From positions 186,001 through 250,000 of the forward strand of contig NZ_PVZV01000001.1 of assembly GCF_002995495.1 (NCBI RefSeq): DNA of 64,000 bases, written 5' to 3'. Source of the DNA: Actinocorallia populi. GTDB taxonomy: Bacteria > Actinomycetota > Actinomycetes > Streptosporangiales > Streptosporangiaceae. The notes below the pieces were generated by a model, which was not told the DNA's origin, did no database searches, and saw nothing but the letters and a program-made list of their open reading frames with translations. Positions 54,798-62,395 of the stretch are shown here, piece after piece; within the stretch, counting starts at the first letter, position 1, and each line of letters begins with the position of its first letter. The position numbers and the translations under genes are program-made.

Positions 54798-54826
54798 TTG
54801 CGGGTGTCATACCCCGGTGTTACTCT
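54798..54826 (+). promoter_or_regulatory. Candidate promoter for the UDG-ART gene
   Basis: TTGCGG (54798-54803) and TACTCT (54821-54826) are 17 bases apart, a weak match to a principal-sigma promoter. The resulting leader would be about 145 bases long. Low confidence. Confidence 0.3.
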
Positions 54827-54980
54827 GCCGCGAACCAAGCCCTGAAAGACGATGACCGCGGCGGAAACACCATCCGCTCCCCCGGTTTCCGGACATCGTG
54901 GCCAGGGCTTTTACGCGAGCGATTCCGTCTCGACAGCCCCGTGCCGACAACGGTACTTTTCGCCAATCCTGGAGTCCACG

Positions 54981-56591
54981 ATGAGCGACGCCTCCGACCG
55001 GCCCGACCCGCATGACCCGCTGGCTCTCGCCGAACTCTTCGAGGGCGGCGGCGAGCCGTGGCTGCCCCTGCTGAAGCCGGTCATCGAAGGGAATCCGGCC
55101 GCGGCCACGTTCATCGGCCCCGGCCGCAGCCCGGAGGTCGTGCCCGTGCGGGAACTGACCTTCCAGGCGCTCAAGCCCAACCCGCCGCACAAATGGAAAG
55201 TCGTCGTCTTCGGCCAGAATCCGTATCCGCGCCCCGAGAGCGCCACCGGAATCGCCATGTTCGACAACACCTTCCACGACTGGAAGGACAGCCAGTTCGG
55301 GCGGGTCGTCTCCATCCGCTGCATCATCAAGGCCGCGGCGATGTGGAAATACGGCATCCCCAAGAAGACGCCCATCGCCGATATCCGTGCGCTCCTGAAG
55401 AAGCAGGAGACCGTGCAGCCGCCGGAATGGTTCCAGGCGATGCTCACGCAGGGCGTGCTGCTGCTGAACGCGGCGCTCACCGCCAGCAGCAGCGGCGTGA
55501 TGGCCACCGACCAGCACACCGCGTTCTGGCGCCCGGTCGTCGAGCGGATCGTCGAGGAGATCCTGAAGGCCAAGCAGAACGCCGACGAGGACGACCGGGG
55601 CGTGGTGTTCGCCTGGTGGGGCGTCCACGCCCGCGGCCTCAAGCAGATCGTGCTGCGGCTCCAGCAGAAGTACCCCGACGTCGAGGTCTGCCACATCGAC
55701 CACCCCAACCCCGCGGCGCAGGGCGACATCTTCTGCGACGGAGACCACTTCGGCGCGGTGAACACGGCGCTCAGGTCGCTCGGGGCCGACGAGGTCGACT
55801 GGCTGCCCCGCAAGGGCTGGAACAGGCCCACGTCCCAGGGCGGCGGACCCGACGCGGACACGGCGGAACGCATGGGAGCGTTCATCACCTCCACGATGGA
55901 GGCGCACAAGCTCTACCTCGAACGCCTCGCGAGCGTCAAGGACGAGGGGCTGGTCCTCCCCGCGATCACCGGTGTGTTCGACTCCCCCCTCATGGACTTC
56001 CGCGAGACCATCGCCCCGGTGGCCAAGCTGCTTTCGGGGCTCGACTCCTACGTCCGGCGTTCCTACGAGTTCGGCAAGATGCAGGCGGACGGAGTGACCG
56101 AGGGCCTGTCCGCCGACGAGATCGCGGCGCTCTACCTCTACACCTGCGAATCGGCCTTCTACCGGCAGATCAACGCCACCCTGCGCAACCCCGACCGCAC
56201 CCGGGCCGTCCCGTACCTGCCGTACCTGCGGCTTCTCTTCGCCGCCGTGTCGCGCCTCCCCGCCCGCAGGGAGCCGCTGTGGCGCGGAGTGTCGCTGGAC
56301 CTGCGGGCGCAGTACCCCCTCGGCCGGACCGTGACGTGGTGGGGCGTGTCCTCGTGCACGTCGAAGCTCAGCGTGGCCCGGTCCTTCCTGGGCGGCCGCG
56401 GCAAGCGGACGCTCTTCGAGGTGACCCCCGTGCGCGCCGTGGGCATCCGCGACTTCTCGGCCTTCACCGGCGAGGAGGAGTTCATCCTCCCGCCCGGCAC
56501 CCAGCTCAAGGTGACCGACGTGAAGGCCGAGCGCGGCGGCCTCTACACCGTGAAACTGACCGAGCTCGACGAGCAGCCCCTGATCACGTGA
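54981..56591 (+). CDS. Uracil-DNA-glycosylase-fold / ADP-ribosyltransferase fusion protein
   Basis: 536 residues. The first half (about 60-275) is a family-1 UDG fold: VVVFGQNPYP at 74-83, GVLLLNAALTASS at 158-170 (Asn163 at the uracil-binding position), VVFAWWGVHARGL, and DHPNPAAQGDIFCDGDHFGAVNTAL at 240-264 with the catalytic-loop His241. In Ung the first motif is GQDPYH; here the catalytic Asp is Asn80. The last third is an R-S-ExE ADP-ribosyltransferase: SADEIAALYLYT helix, Arg435 in LWRGV, SSCTS at 457-461, and E498/E500 in GEEEFILPPGT. GGAG at 54971 sets ATG 54981 (an in-frame ATG at 54852 has no ribosome site). Probably a DNA-directed ADP-ribosyltransferase. Confidence 0.87.
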   Translation: MSDASDRPDPHDPLALAELFEGGGEPWLPLLKPVIEGNPAAATFIGPGRSPEVVPVRELTFQALKPNPPHKWKVVVFGQNPYPRPESATGIAMFDNTFHDWKDSQFGRVVSIRCIIKAAAMWKYGIPKKTPIADIRALLKKQETVQPPEWFQAMLTQGVLLLNAALTASSSGVMATDQHTAFWRPVVERIVEEILKAKQNADEDDRGVVFAWWGVHARGLKQIVLRLQQKYPDVEVCHIDHPNPAAQGDIFCDGDHFGAVNTALRSLGADEVDWLPRKGWNRPTSQGGGPDADTAERMGAFITSTMEAHKLYLERLASVKDEGLVLPAITGVFDSPLMDFRETIAPVAKLLSGLDSYVRRSYEFGKMQADGVTEGLSADEIAALYLYTCESAFYRQINATLRNPDRTRAVPYLPYLRLLFAAVSRLPARREPLWRGVSLDLRAQYPLGRTVTWWGVSSCTSKLSVARSFLGGRGKRTLFEVTPVRAVGIRDFSAFTGEEEFILPPGTQLKVTDVKAERGGLYTVKLTELDEQPLIT

Positions 56592-56655
56592 CCGGTCACA
56601 CCGCACCGGTCTTCTCCGCGATCTACCTTTTTCGCGGAACACTCTGACAACACAG

Positions 56656-56672
56656 CTTTTCTTTAGGAAAAG
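56656..56672 (+). terminator. Weak hairpin after the UDG-ART gene
   Basis: CTTTTC-tttag-GAAAAG, a 6-bp AT-rich stem 65 bases after the stop, in an unusually AT-rich spacer for this genome. It may be a weak terminator or a promoter-region dyad. Confidence 0.3.
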
Positions 56673-56813
56673 GAGCGACTTCTAGTTTTTCTTGGTTCAT
56701 CGCAGAACAACAGCGACGGTTCTCGGTACTCGGTGACGGCCCGTGGCCGCCTAGCCTCGGTATCCGGACGACAGGTGGAAGCCACGAGTCACACCCTCAC
56801 TCCGGAGGCAGGC

Positions 56814-57161
56814 ATGATCAGGAGAACGCTCGGCGTCGCGGTCCTCGGCACGGCCCTGCTCGGCGCGCCCGCCATGGCGACCTCGGCGGAGGCCGCCACG
56901 GGCGTCACCGCGTCGGCCCAGGCGTCGGTCCAGGCCCGGGACTGCCGGTGGAAGCACGACTGCGACCGCGACTGGTGGAAGGACCACCACCGCAAGTACT
57001 GGAAGCACCACGGATGGAAGTACCACCACAAGTGGAAGCACCGCCACCACGACAAGTGGGACCACCACGGTAAGTGGCACAGGGGGGACCACCACGACAA
57101 GTGGCGTCACCACGACAAGGGGAGCCACTACGACAAGGGGAGCCACTACAGCAGGTACTGA
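56814..57161 (+). CDS. Secreted histidine/lysine/tryptophan-rich peptide
   Basis: 115 residues. A clean signal peptide (MIRRTLGVAVLGTALLGAPAMATSAEA, cleavage likely after AEA) precedes a low-complexity mature part. Residues 42-115 contain 19 histidines, often as HH pairs in DKW/HHDKW units, many Lys and Trp, and two cysteines (44, 50) in a CRWKHDC loop. Two GSHYDK-type units close the chain. The composition suggests metal binding (Zn, Cu or Ni) or membrane interaction. GGAGG precedes ATG 56814. No relative is recognised. Confidence 0.8.
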   Translation: MIRRTLGVAVLGTALLGAPAMATSAEAATGVTASAQASVQARDCRWKHDCDRDWWKDHHRKYWKHHGWKYHHKWKHRHHDKWDHHGKWHRGDHHDKWRHHDKGSHYDKGSHYSRY

Positions 57162-57204
57162 GACCTGAGGCCGCGCCACCGGCCGGTGCCGCGAGAACGA
57201 ACCG

Positions 57205-57238
57205 GGTCCGGCTCGGGACCAGCGTCCCGAGCCGGACC
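57205..57238. terminator. Hairpin terminator after the His-rich peptide gene
   Basis: Perfect 15-bp stem (57205-57219 with 57224-57238) and 4-base loop. Confidence 0.85.
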
Positions 57239-57345
57239 TTCGCCGTGCAAGCGCAGGGCCGGACACGTCCGCGCACCGTCCGCGGCTTTGACGCGGCCCG
57301 TTCCCCCCGACCCGCGGCGCACCGGACCGGCCCGCCGGACGAGCC

Positions 57346-57732
57346 TCACCCGAGGTCGTCCGCCCCGTCCGCGGACCGCTCCGAGGCGGAGGCGAGCAGG
57401 GTGTCGAGTGCCCGCCGGGACTCCTGAAGCCTGGTGATCTCCCCGGTCACGCGGCTGCGCTCCCGCCGCAGATCGGTGACCATGCCCGGACAGCCCGACG
57501 GCACGAGCCGCTCGCCTTCGTCGTGGACGCAGTGGAGAAGGCGGGCGATGACGGCGGTGGGAAGACCCGCGGCGAGAAGCCCCCGGATATGGCGTACCGC
57601 GGTCACGTCCGACTCGGAGTACTCGCGGTAACCGTTGGCGAGCCGTACCGGCCGGAGCAGGCCCTGCTCCTCGTAGTAGCGCAACAACCGCCGGTTGACG
57701 CCTGTCGCGCCGGCGAGATCTCCGATCCGCAC
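57346..57732 (-). CDS. MerR family transcriptional regulator
   Basis: 128 residues. MerR helix-turn-helix (MRIGDLAGATGVNRRLLRYYEEQGLLRPVRLANGYREYSESDVTAVRHIRGLLAAGLPTAVI) and a coiled-coil dimer helix. Two cysteines (LLHCVHDE, PSGCPGM) could bind a metal or sense redox. GTG 57732 is preceded by GGAGGG. It is divergent from an SDR gene whose promoter has the 19-base spacer typical for MerR activation. Confidence 0.9.
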   Translation of the reverse strand: MRIGDLAGATGVNRRLLRYYEEQGLLRPVRLANGYREYSESDVTAVRHIRGLLAAGLPTAVIARLLHCVHDEGERLVPSGCPGMVTDLRRERSRVTGEITRLQESRRALDTLLASASERSADGADDLG

Positions 57733-57746
57733 GGGTCCCTCCGCGG

Positions 57747-57777
57747 TTGACCTTCACACCGATGTGACGCCTTAACG
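57747..57777 (+). promoter_or_regulatory. MerR-type promoter with 19-bp spacer and operator
   Basis: TTGACC (57747-57752) and TTAACG (57772-57777) are separated by exactly 19 bases, and the spacer contains the dyad TCACA-ccga-TGTGA. Overlong 19-base spacers with a central operator are the hallmark of promoters activated by MerR proteins. It drives the SDR gene at 57818. Confidence 0.75.
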
Positions 57778-57817
57778 TCCCCATTGTCACCGATCACGAC
57801 CGAACAAGGAGACAGGG

Positions 57818-58504
57818 ATGTCCGGAGCAGTGGTCATCGGAGCGGGTCCGGGCATCGGCCGGGCCGTCGCCCGCCGGTTCGCCCGGGAGGGACTGCCGAT
57901 CGCCCTCATCGCACGCGGTGCGGAGACGCTGAGCGCCGCGGCCCGGGACCTCGCCCCCAGCGGGGTGCGGGTCGCCGCCCTGGCCGCCGACAGCAGCGAC
58001 GACACCGCGCTGCGCGCCGCGCTCGACAGGGCGGCCGACGAGCTCGGGCCGCCGGACGTCGTGGTGTACAACGCCGCGGTCGTCCGGGCCGACGCGCTGG
58101 GAGAGCTGTCCGTGCGGGCCCACCTGGACGCCTGGGCCGTCAACGTGGTCGGAGCGGTCACCGCCGCCGCCCACGTCCTGCCGGAGATGGCGCGGCGCGG
58201 CGGCGGTTCGTTCATCATCACCGGCGGGATGCCCGAGCCGAAACCGCAGTACGTCAGCCTCTCGCTCGGCAAGGCCGGAGTGCGGACGCTGGTGGCGCTC
58301 CTCGACCGGGAGTACGGGCCCTCCGGCGTCCACGTGGCGACCGTCACCGTGGACGGCCCGGTCGCCCCGGGCACGGACTTCGACCCGGACGACATCGCCG
58401 AGCACTACTGGCGGCTGCACGGACAGCCGAGGCACCGGTGGGAGCGGGAGGTCCTCCACCGGGGCGGCCGTCAGTCGCGGGACCTCTCCCACATGCGCAG
58501 GTAG
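57818..58504 (+). CDS. Short-chain dehydrogenase/reductase, MerR-controlled
   Basis: 228 residues. The nucleotide-binding loop VVIGAGPGIGRAVARRF is present, and the NAA motif follows (VVYNAAVVRAD). The catalytic Tyr appears in QYVSLSLGKAG (Y-x7-K spacing, not the classical YxxxK), so the active site is atypical. NADP(H) use is probable. The gene ends inside the 3' end of the convergent amidohydrolase gene (34-base overlap). Confidence 0.82.
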   Translation: MSGAVVIGAGPGIGRAVARRFAREGLPIALIARGAETLSAAARDLAPSGVRVAALAADSSDDTALRAALDRAADELGPPDVVVYNAAVVRADALGELSVRAHLDAWAVNVVGAVTAAAHVLPEMARRGGGSFIITGGMPEPKPQYVSLSLGKAGVRTLVALLDREYGPSGVHVATVTVDGPVAPGTDFDPDDIAEHYWRLHGQPRHRWEREVLHRGGRQSRDLSHMRR

Positions 58505-60129
58505 GCCTCCGCACCGTGTGACATGTCGGTGATGATCTCGTCGCCGCCGACGGTGTGGACGTCGGCGAGCCAGTCGGGGATCAGGCCGTAGTTGGCGACG
58601 CCCTCGGTGTTGACGTCCCAGGCGCGTTCGCCGGTCCGCTGGCGGTCCAGCCGCACGCCAGGGTCGAACGGAGAGGTGAACGGGTAGCGCACCGGGTTCG
58701 CCGCGTTGCCGCCGCGGGGGCCGGGGAGCGGGCCCATGCCGTTGGCGTCCAGGCCGAAGCCGAAGCCGAAGAAATCACCGGGGACGCTCGCCTTCCGCGC
58801 CTGGCGCCAGCTCGCGACGAAGCCGTCGGCGGCGGAAGCGTAGGAGGTGGCCATCCCGCCGAGCCGGTAGATGCGCTGGAGGAAGTTGCGGTCGGTCCAG
58901 CTGTGGCTGGAGACCACTCCCGGGTAGTCCTCCTGTTCCAGGATCGACAGCGTCCGGTCGGCCGCCTCGACACTCATGTGGTCGACCTCGACGAGCATTC
59001 CGCGCTTGATCATGCCCTTGACCGCGTACGCGCCGAGGTCGGTGAGCCCGTTGATGTTGCAGTGCGGCGGCTCGGGATAGGCGGGCACCGTGAGGCCGAG
59101 CGGTCTCAGGTGCGCCAGCGGGCCCGCGAGCACGGAGGTGAACTCGTTCGCCGGCGAGATCGTGTTGTCGCGTTCGGGTCGCCTGCAGGTGTCGGCCTGC
59201 CAGAAGCGGCCGCTTCCCAGGAAGTTGCCGATGTTGAGGACGAGCCCGGTGGTGTCGGGGTCGAAGCGGACCCCGCACAGCGCGTTGTCGAACTTGTGGC
59301 AGAGGAACATGGAGCCGACCCCGAGCCGCTGCATCTCGTCCAGCCCGTCGTCGATCTGCTTCTCGGTGCACCGCGCCCGCCCGCGGACCTGCCTGCACCC
59401 GAACGGTTCGGAGGTCTCGACGCCCAGCACGACCGCGAGCTTCCCCTGCTCGATGACGCGGCGCGCCTCGTCCGGCCCGCGCACGATCCGGAACCAGCCC
59501 CGGCCGGGCCCTCCGCTGCGCCCGTCGATGTACTCCTGGAGATCGTACGTGCGTTCCGCCTGGAGCCGGATCGAGCTCATCTCGTCGCAGGGGTGCTTCT
59601 TCAGCGGGTACACCTCGCAGAGGGTCCGGTTGGACACCAGGTGGTTGACCAGCAGCCGCTGCCCCGCGCGCCAGGACCGCTCGATCCAGGTGTGGTAAGC
59701 CTGCTGGTGGGTCCGCGAGCTCCTGCTGGGCCAGTCCTCGAACGTCGGCCAGCCCTCGGTGTCGTGCTTCCCGAACGGGCTCCCCGTGCTGACGAGGTTC
59801 TCGAACCAGGCCGTCGAGCCGTCGGTCCCGTGGTCGGGGCAGTCCTTCAGCGCTTCCGCGACCCCTCCCTCGTCGAACACGCTCCCGCACATCACCCTGC
59901 CGCCGAAGCCCTCGTACGACATCAGGTGGCTGTGCAGGTCGGCGTAGCCGCGCACCAGCCCGTCCGGCGAGGTCCCGCTGAAGGGCTCCCCGCTGACTTC
60001 GACCGCGTCCTCACGCGGGGGGACGGGTTCGGCGCGGCTCGGCGCGGCTCCGTGGACCAATCCGCCGAGAACGGCCGTCGCGGTCAGGACGGTGAGGACG
60101 GCACGAGTGGCGAGATTCCCATGAGGCAT
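58471..60129 (-). CDS. Secreted amidohydrolase-superfamily (dipeptidase M19-like) protein
   Basis: 552 residues. A Tat/Sec-like signal peptide (RAVLTVLTATAVLGGLVHGAAPSRAE) precedes a metal-dependent hydrolase barrel: GYADLHSHLMSYEGFGG (H-x-H metal site), VVLGVETSEPFGCR, MLVEVDHMSVEAAD, VVSSHSWTDR and a late FGLDANGMGPLP. Cysteine pairs occur through the mature part. Renal-dipeptidase/M19-like activity on an extracellular substrate is likely, but its length and insertions are unusual for that family. GGAGGG lies nine bases before ATG 60129. Confidence 0.83.
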   Translation of the reverse strand: MPHGNLATRAVLTVLTATAVLGGLVHGAAPSRAEPVPPREDAVEVSGEPFSGTSPDGLVRGYADLHSHLMSYEGFGGRVMCGSVFDEGGVAEALKDCPDHGTDGSTAWFENLVSTGSPFGKHDTEGWPTFEDWPSRSSRTHQQAYHTWIERSWRAGQRLLVNHLVSNRTLCEVYPLKKHPCDEMSSIRLQAERTYDLQEYIDGRSGGPGRGWFRIVRGPDEARRVIEQGKLAVVLGVETSEPFGCRQVRGRARCTEKQIDDGLDEMQRLGVGSMFLCHKFDNALCGVRFDPDTTGLVLNIGNFLGSGRFWQADTCRRPERDNTISPANEFTSVLAGPLAHLRPLGLTVPAYPEPPHCNINGLTDLGAYAVKGMIKRGMLVEVDHMSVEAADRTLSILEQEDYPGVVSSHSWTDRNFLQRIYRLGGMATSYASAADGFVASWRQARKASVPGDFFGFGFGLDANGMGPLPGPRGGNAANPVRYPFTSPFDPGVRLDRQRTGERAWDVNTEGVANYGLIPDWLADVHTVGGDEIITDMSHGAEAYLRMWERSRD

Positions 60130-60251
60130 GGCGGGCACCCTCCAAAGGCGAATATTTTTCGCACTTCTAGCTGAGTACCACGCCCTGGCACATCCGGGAA
60201 GGGCCCCATCACCCTGCGCGTCGGCTCTGCCACAGGGTGGCGGGAACGCGA

Positions 60252-60283
60252 AACGGCGCACACCGCCAGGGGTGTACGCCGTT
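60252..60283. terminator. Hairpin terminator downstream of the helicase gene
   Basis: 13-bp stem with one mismatch (60252-60264 with 60271-60283) and 6-base loop, downstream of the helicase stop (60299, minus strand) and upstream of the amidohydrolase start. Confidence 0.7.
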
Positions 60284-60298
60284 CGTGCTGGTGCCGGG

Positions 60299-61720
60299 CT
60301 AGCGGGCGGCGGCCGCCCGCGGGCGGCCGTGGCCGACGCGGCGGGGGTTGCCGGAACCGGAGCGGCGGCGGCCGCCCTGGGCGGCGCGAGGCGCGGCGGG
60401 AGCGGGCACGGAGGCGATGACCACCGGGATGCCGGAGGGCGCGCGGGCGCCGGTGATGCGGGTGAGGAGGTCCTCGCCCGCGGCGACACGCGCCTCGTGG
60501 GGGGTGATGCCCGCGGTGCGCATCATCTGGTCCATCTCGCGGCGCTGGTCGGCCAGGACCAGGGTGACGACCGTGCCGGACTCGCCCGCGCGGGCCGTAC
60601 GGCCGCCGCGGTGCAGGTAGTCCTTGTGGTCGGTCGGCGGGTCGATGTTGACGACCATGTCGAGGCCGTCGATGTGGATGCCGCGGGCCGCCACGTTGGT
60701 CGCGACCAGCACGTTGACCTCGCCGGTGCGGAACTGCTCCAGGGTCCGGTTGCGCTGCGGCTGGGACTTGCCGCCGTGCAGGGCCGCGGCGCGGACGCCG
60801 CTGGACAGCAGCTTCTTGGTGAGGCGGTCGGCGGCGTGCTTCATGCCGACGAACATGATGGTGCGGCCCTCGCGGGCGGCGATGTGGACGGTGGCGTCCA
60901 TCTTCCCGCCGTCCGAGACGTACAGGAGGTGGTGCTCCATCGTGGTGACCGCGCCGGCCGACGGGTCGACCGAGTGGGTGACCGGGTCGTCGAGGAACCG
61001 CCGGACCAGCCGGTCGACGTTGCGGTCGAGGGTCGCGGAGAACAGCATGCGCTGGCCGCCGGCCTCGACCTGGTCGAGCAGCCGGGTCACCTGCGGCAGG
61101 AAGCCCATGTCGGCCATCTGGTCGGCCTCGTCCAGCACCGTGATGCCGACCTGGTCGAGCTGCACGGCACCGCGGTCGATCAGGTCGGCGAGCCGGCCGG
61201 GGGTCGCGATGACGACCTCGCGGCCCCGCTTGATCGCCGAGGCCTGCCGGCCGATGGACATGCCGCCCACGACCGTGGTGAGGCGGACCCGCACGGCGTC
61301 GGCGTACGGGGTGAGCGCGTCGGTGACCTGCTGGGCGAGCTCGCGGGTCGGCACCAGCACCAGGGCCAGGGGCCTGCCCGGCTCGGCGCGCCTGCCGGCG
61401 ATCCGGGAGAGCACGGCGAGCCCGAAGGCGAGCGTCTTGCCGGAGCCGGTGCGGCCGCGGCCGAGCACGTCACGGCCGGCGAGCGCGTTGGGGAGCGTCG
61501 CGGCCTGGATCGGGAACGGGGCGGTCAGGCCCTGCTCGGCGAGGACGGCCAGCAGCGGGGCCGGCATGTCCATCGCCGCGAACTCCTCGACCGGCGGGAG
61601 CGCGGGAACGACGTTGACCGGCATCGCGAACTCGTCGTGCCGGGCGGCGGGCCGGGAGGATTTGCGGGGGGCGTTCGAGCGACGCGGTCTGCGTTGCTGG
61701 GGCTGGGGTGTACGGGTCAT
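60299..61720 (-). CDS. DEAD-box RNA helicase
   Basis: 473 residues. Complete DEAD motif set: FPIQAATLP (Q), GRTGSGKT (I), PTRELAQQ (Ia), ATPGRL (Ib), VLDEADQM (II), SATL (III), FVGMKHAADRL (IV), TNVAARGIHI (V) and HRGGRTARAG (VI). The N- and C-terminal tails are basic and low in complexity (QPQQRRPRRSNAP; GGRRRSGSGNPRRVGHGRPRAAAAR), suited to RNA binding. It follows a cold-shock gene on the same strand with a hairpin between, so it probably serves RNA remodelling in the cold. Confidence 0.95.
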   Translation of the reverse strand: MTRTPQPQQRRPRRSNAPRKSSRPAARHDEFAMPVNVVPALPPVEEFAAMDMPAPLLAVLAEQGLTAPFPIQAATLPNALAGRDVLGRGRTGSGKTLAFGLAVLSRIAGRRAEPGRPLALVLVPTRELAQQVTDALTPYADAVRVRLTTVVGGMSIGRQASAIKRGREVVIATPGRLADLIDRGAVQLDQVGITVLDEADQMADMGFLPQVTRLLDQVEAGGQRMLFSATLDRNVDRLVRRFLDDPVTHSVDPSAGAVTTMEHHLLYVSDGGKMDATVHIAAREGRTIMFVGMKHAADRLTKKLLSSGVRAAALHGGKSQPQRNRTLEQFRTGEVNVLVATNVAARGIHIDGLDMVVNIDPPTDHKDYLHRGGRTARAGESGTVVTLVLADQRREMDQMMRTAGITPHEARVAAGEDLLTRITGARAPSGIPVVIASVPAPAAPRAAQGGRRRSGSGNPRRVGHGRPRAAAAR

Positions 61721-61793
61721 CGGATCGACCTTCCTCGATGCGGCACGTATCGAGGAGACGAATCCAAGTACGAACCAGGTGTGGGGCAGACAG

Positions 61794-61835
61794 CCCACAG
61801 GGGCTCGAATCTCTGCGGATTCGAGCCCCCGTGGG
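61794..61835 (-). terminator. Hairpin between the cold-shock gene and the helicase gene
   Basis: Near-perfect 18-bp stem (one mismatch) with a 6-base loop, 10 bases beyond the cold-shock stop and 74 bases before the helicase start, both genes reading leftward. It may end most cold-shock transcripts, leaving the helicase to read-through or a second promoter. Confidence 0.75.
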
Positions 61836-61845
61836 AGGTGAAGCC

Positions 61846-62049
61846 TTAGGCGGGAACGATGTTCTCCGCCTGCGGGCCCTTCTGGCCCTGGGTGACGTCG
61901 AAGGAAACCTTCTGGCCCTCCTGCAGCTCGCGGAAGCCCTGGGCGGCGATGTTCGAGTAGTGGGCGAAGACGTCAGCGCCGCCGCCGTCCTGCTCGATGA
62001 AGCCGAAGCCCTTTTCCGCGTTGAACCACTTCACGGTGCCAGTAGCCAT
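61846..62049 (-). CDS. Cold-shock protein (CspA family)
   Basis: 67 residues, the classical size. RNP1 KGFGFIE and RNP2 VFAHYSNI are intact in the OB-fold ([18 protein letters not shown]...). It binds single-stranded RNA and works as an RNA chaperone. GAGGAG lies about eight bases ahead of ATG 62049. A strong promoter with perfect TTGACA stands upstream and a hairpin downstream. Confidence 0.97.
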   Translation of the reverse strand: MATGTVKWFNAEKGFGFIEQDGGGADVFAHYSNIAAQGFRELQEGQKVSFDVTQGQKGPQAENIVPA

Positions 62050-62109
62050 GTCTGAATTCTCCTCTGGAGGCATGCACGGAGCCCGCACCTTACGAGCTCC
62101 CAGCTGCCG

Positions 62110-62138
62110 AAATGACCCCGTCAGGTAGAACCTGTCAA
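62110..62138 (-). promoter_or_regulatory. Promoter of the cold-shock gene
   Basis: On the minus strand TTGACA (62138-62133) and TCATTT (62115-62110) are 17 bases apart. The palindrome CAGGT-aga-ACCTG (62122-62134) overlaps the -35. The leader would be about 60 bases. Confidence 0.55.
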
Positions 62139-62395
62139 ACAAAAATGCGCCACCGCCAGCCAGATGCCTGCGGGGCGCATAGAACGTCTATGGGAACCAC
62201 AACTACAACCGCTACTAACTGTAGCCTCTGCCCTCACAAAAAGCAACCGCACGGCCGAAGCCGCTGCGACAGGGCCCTGAGCAGGCAGGACACCGGGGAG
62301 CCGCCGCACTCCACGACCACGACCGCGCCGGATGCCTCGCCGTCGAACGCCCCTTCCGGAAGTGGCGTCTTGACCGGCGATCCACACTGACGGGT
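62139..62395. other. Divergent spacer, no gene seen
   Basis: The rest of the 346-base spacer between the cold-shock gene and the gene at 62396 holds an inverted repeat CATAGA-acg-TCTATG (62178-62192), AT-rich patches and no open frame with coding character. The open frames that cross it on both strands lack ribosome sites and normal codon use. Confidence 0.6.

Noticed and set aside
54852-54980. N-terminal extension of the UDG-ART protein from ATG 54852
   Set aside because: The added residues show no domain, and the GGAG site lies six bases ahead of ATG 54981.
62112-62390. Open frames of about 90 codons on both strands in the cold-shock spacer
   Set aside because: No ribosome sites and low-complexity composition (Thr runs), inconsistent with neighbouring genes.
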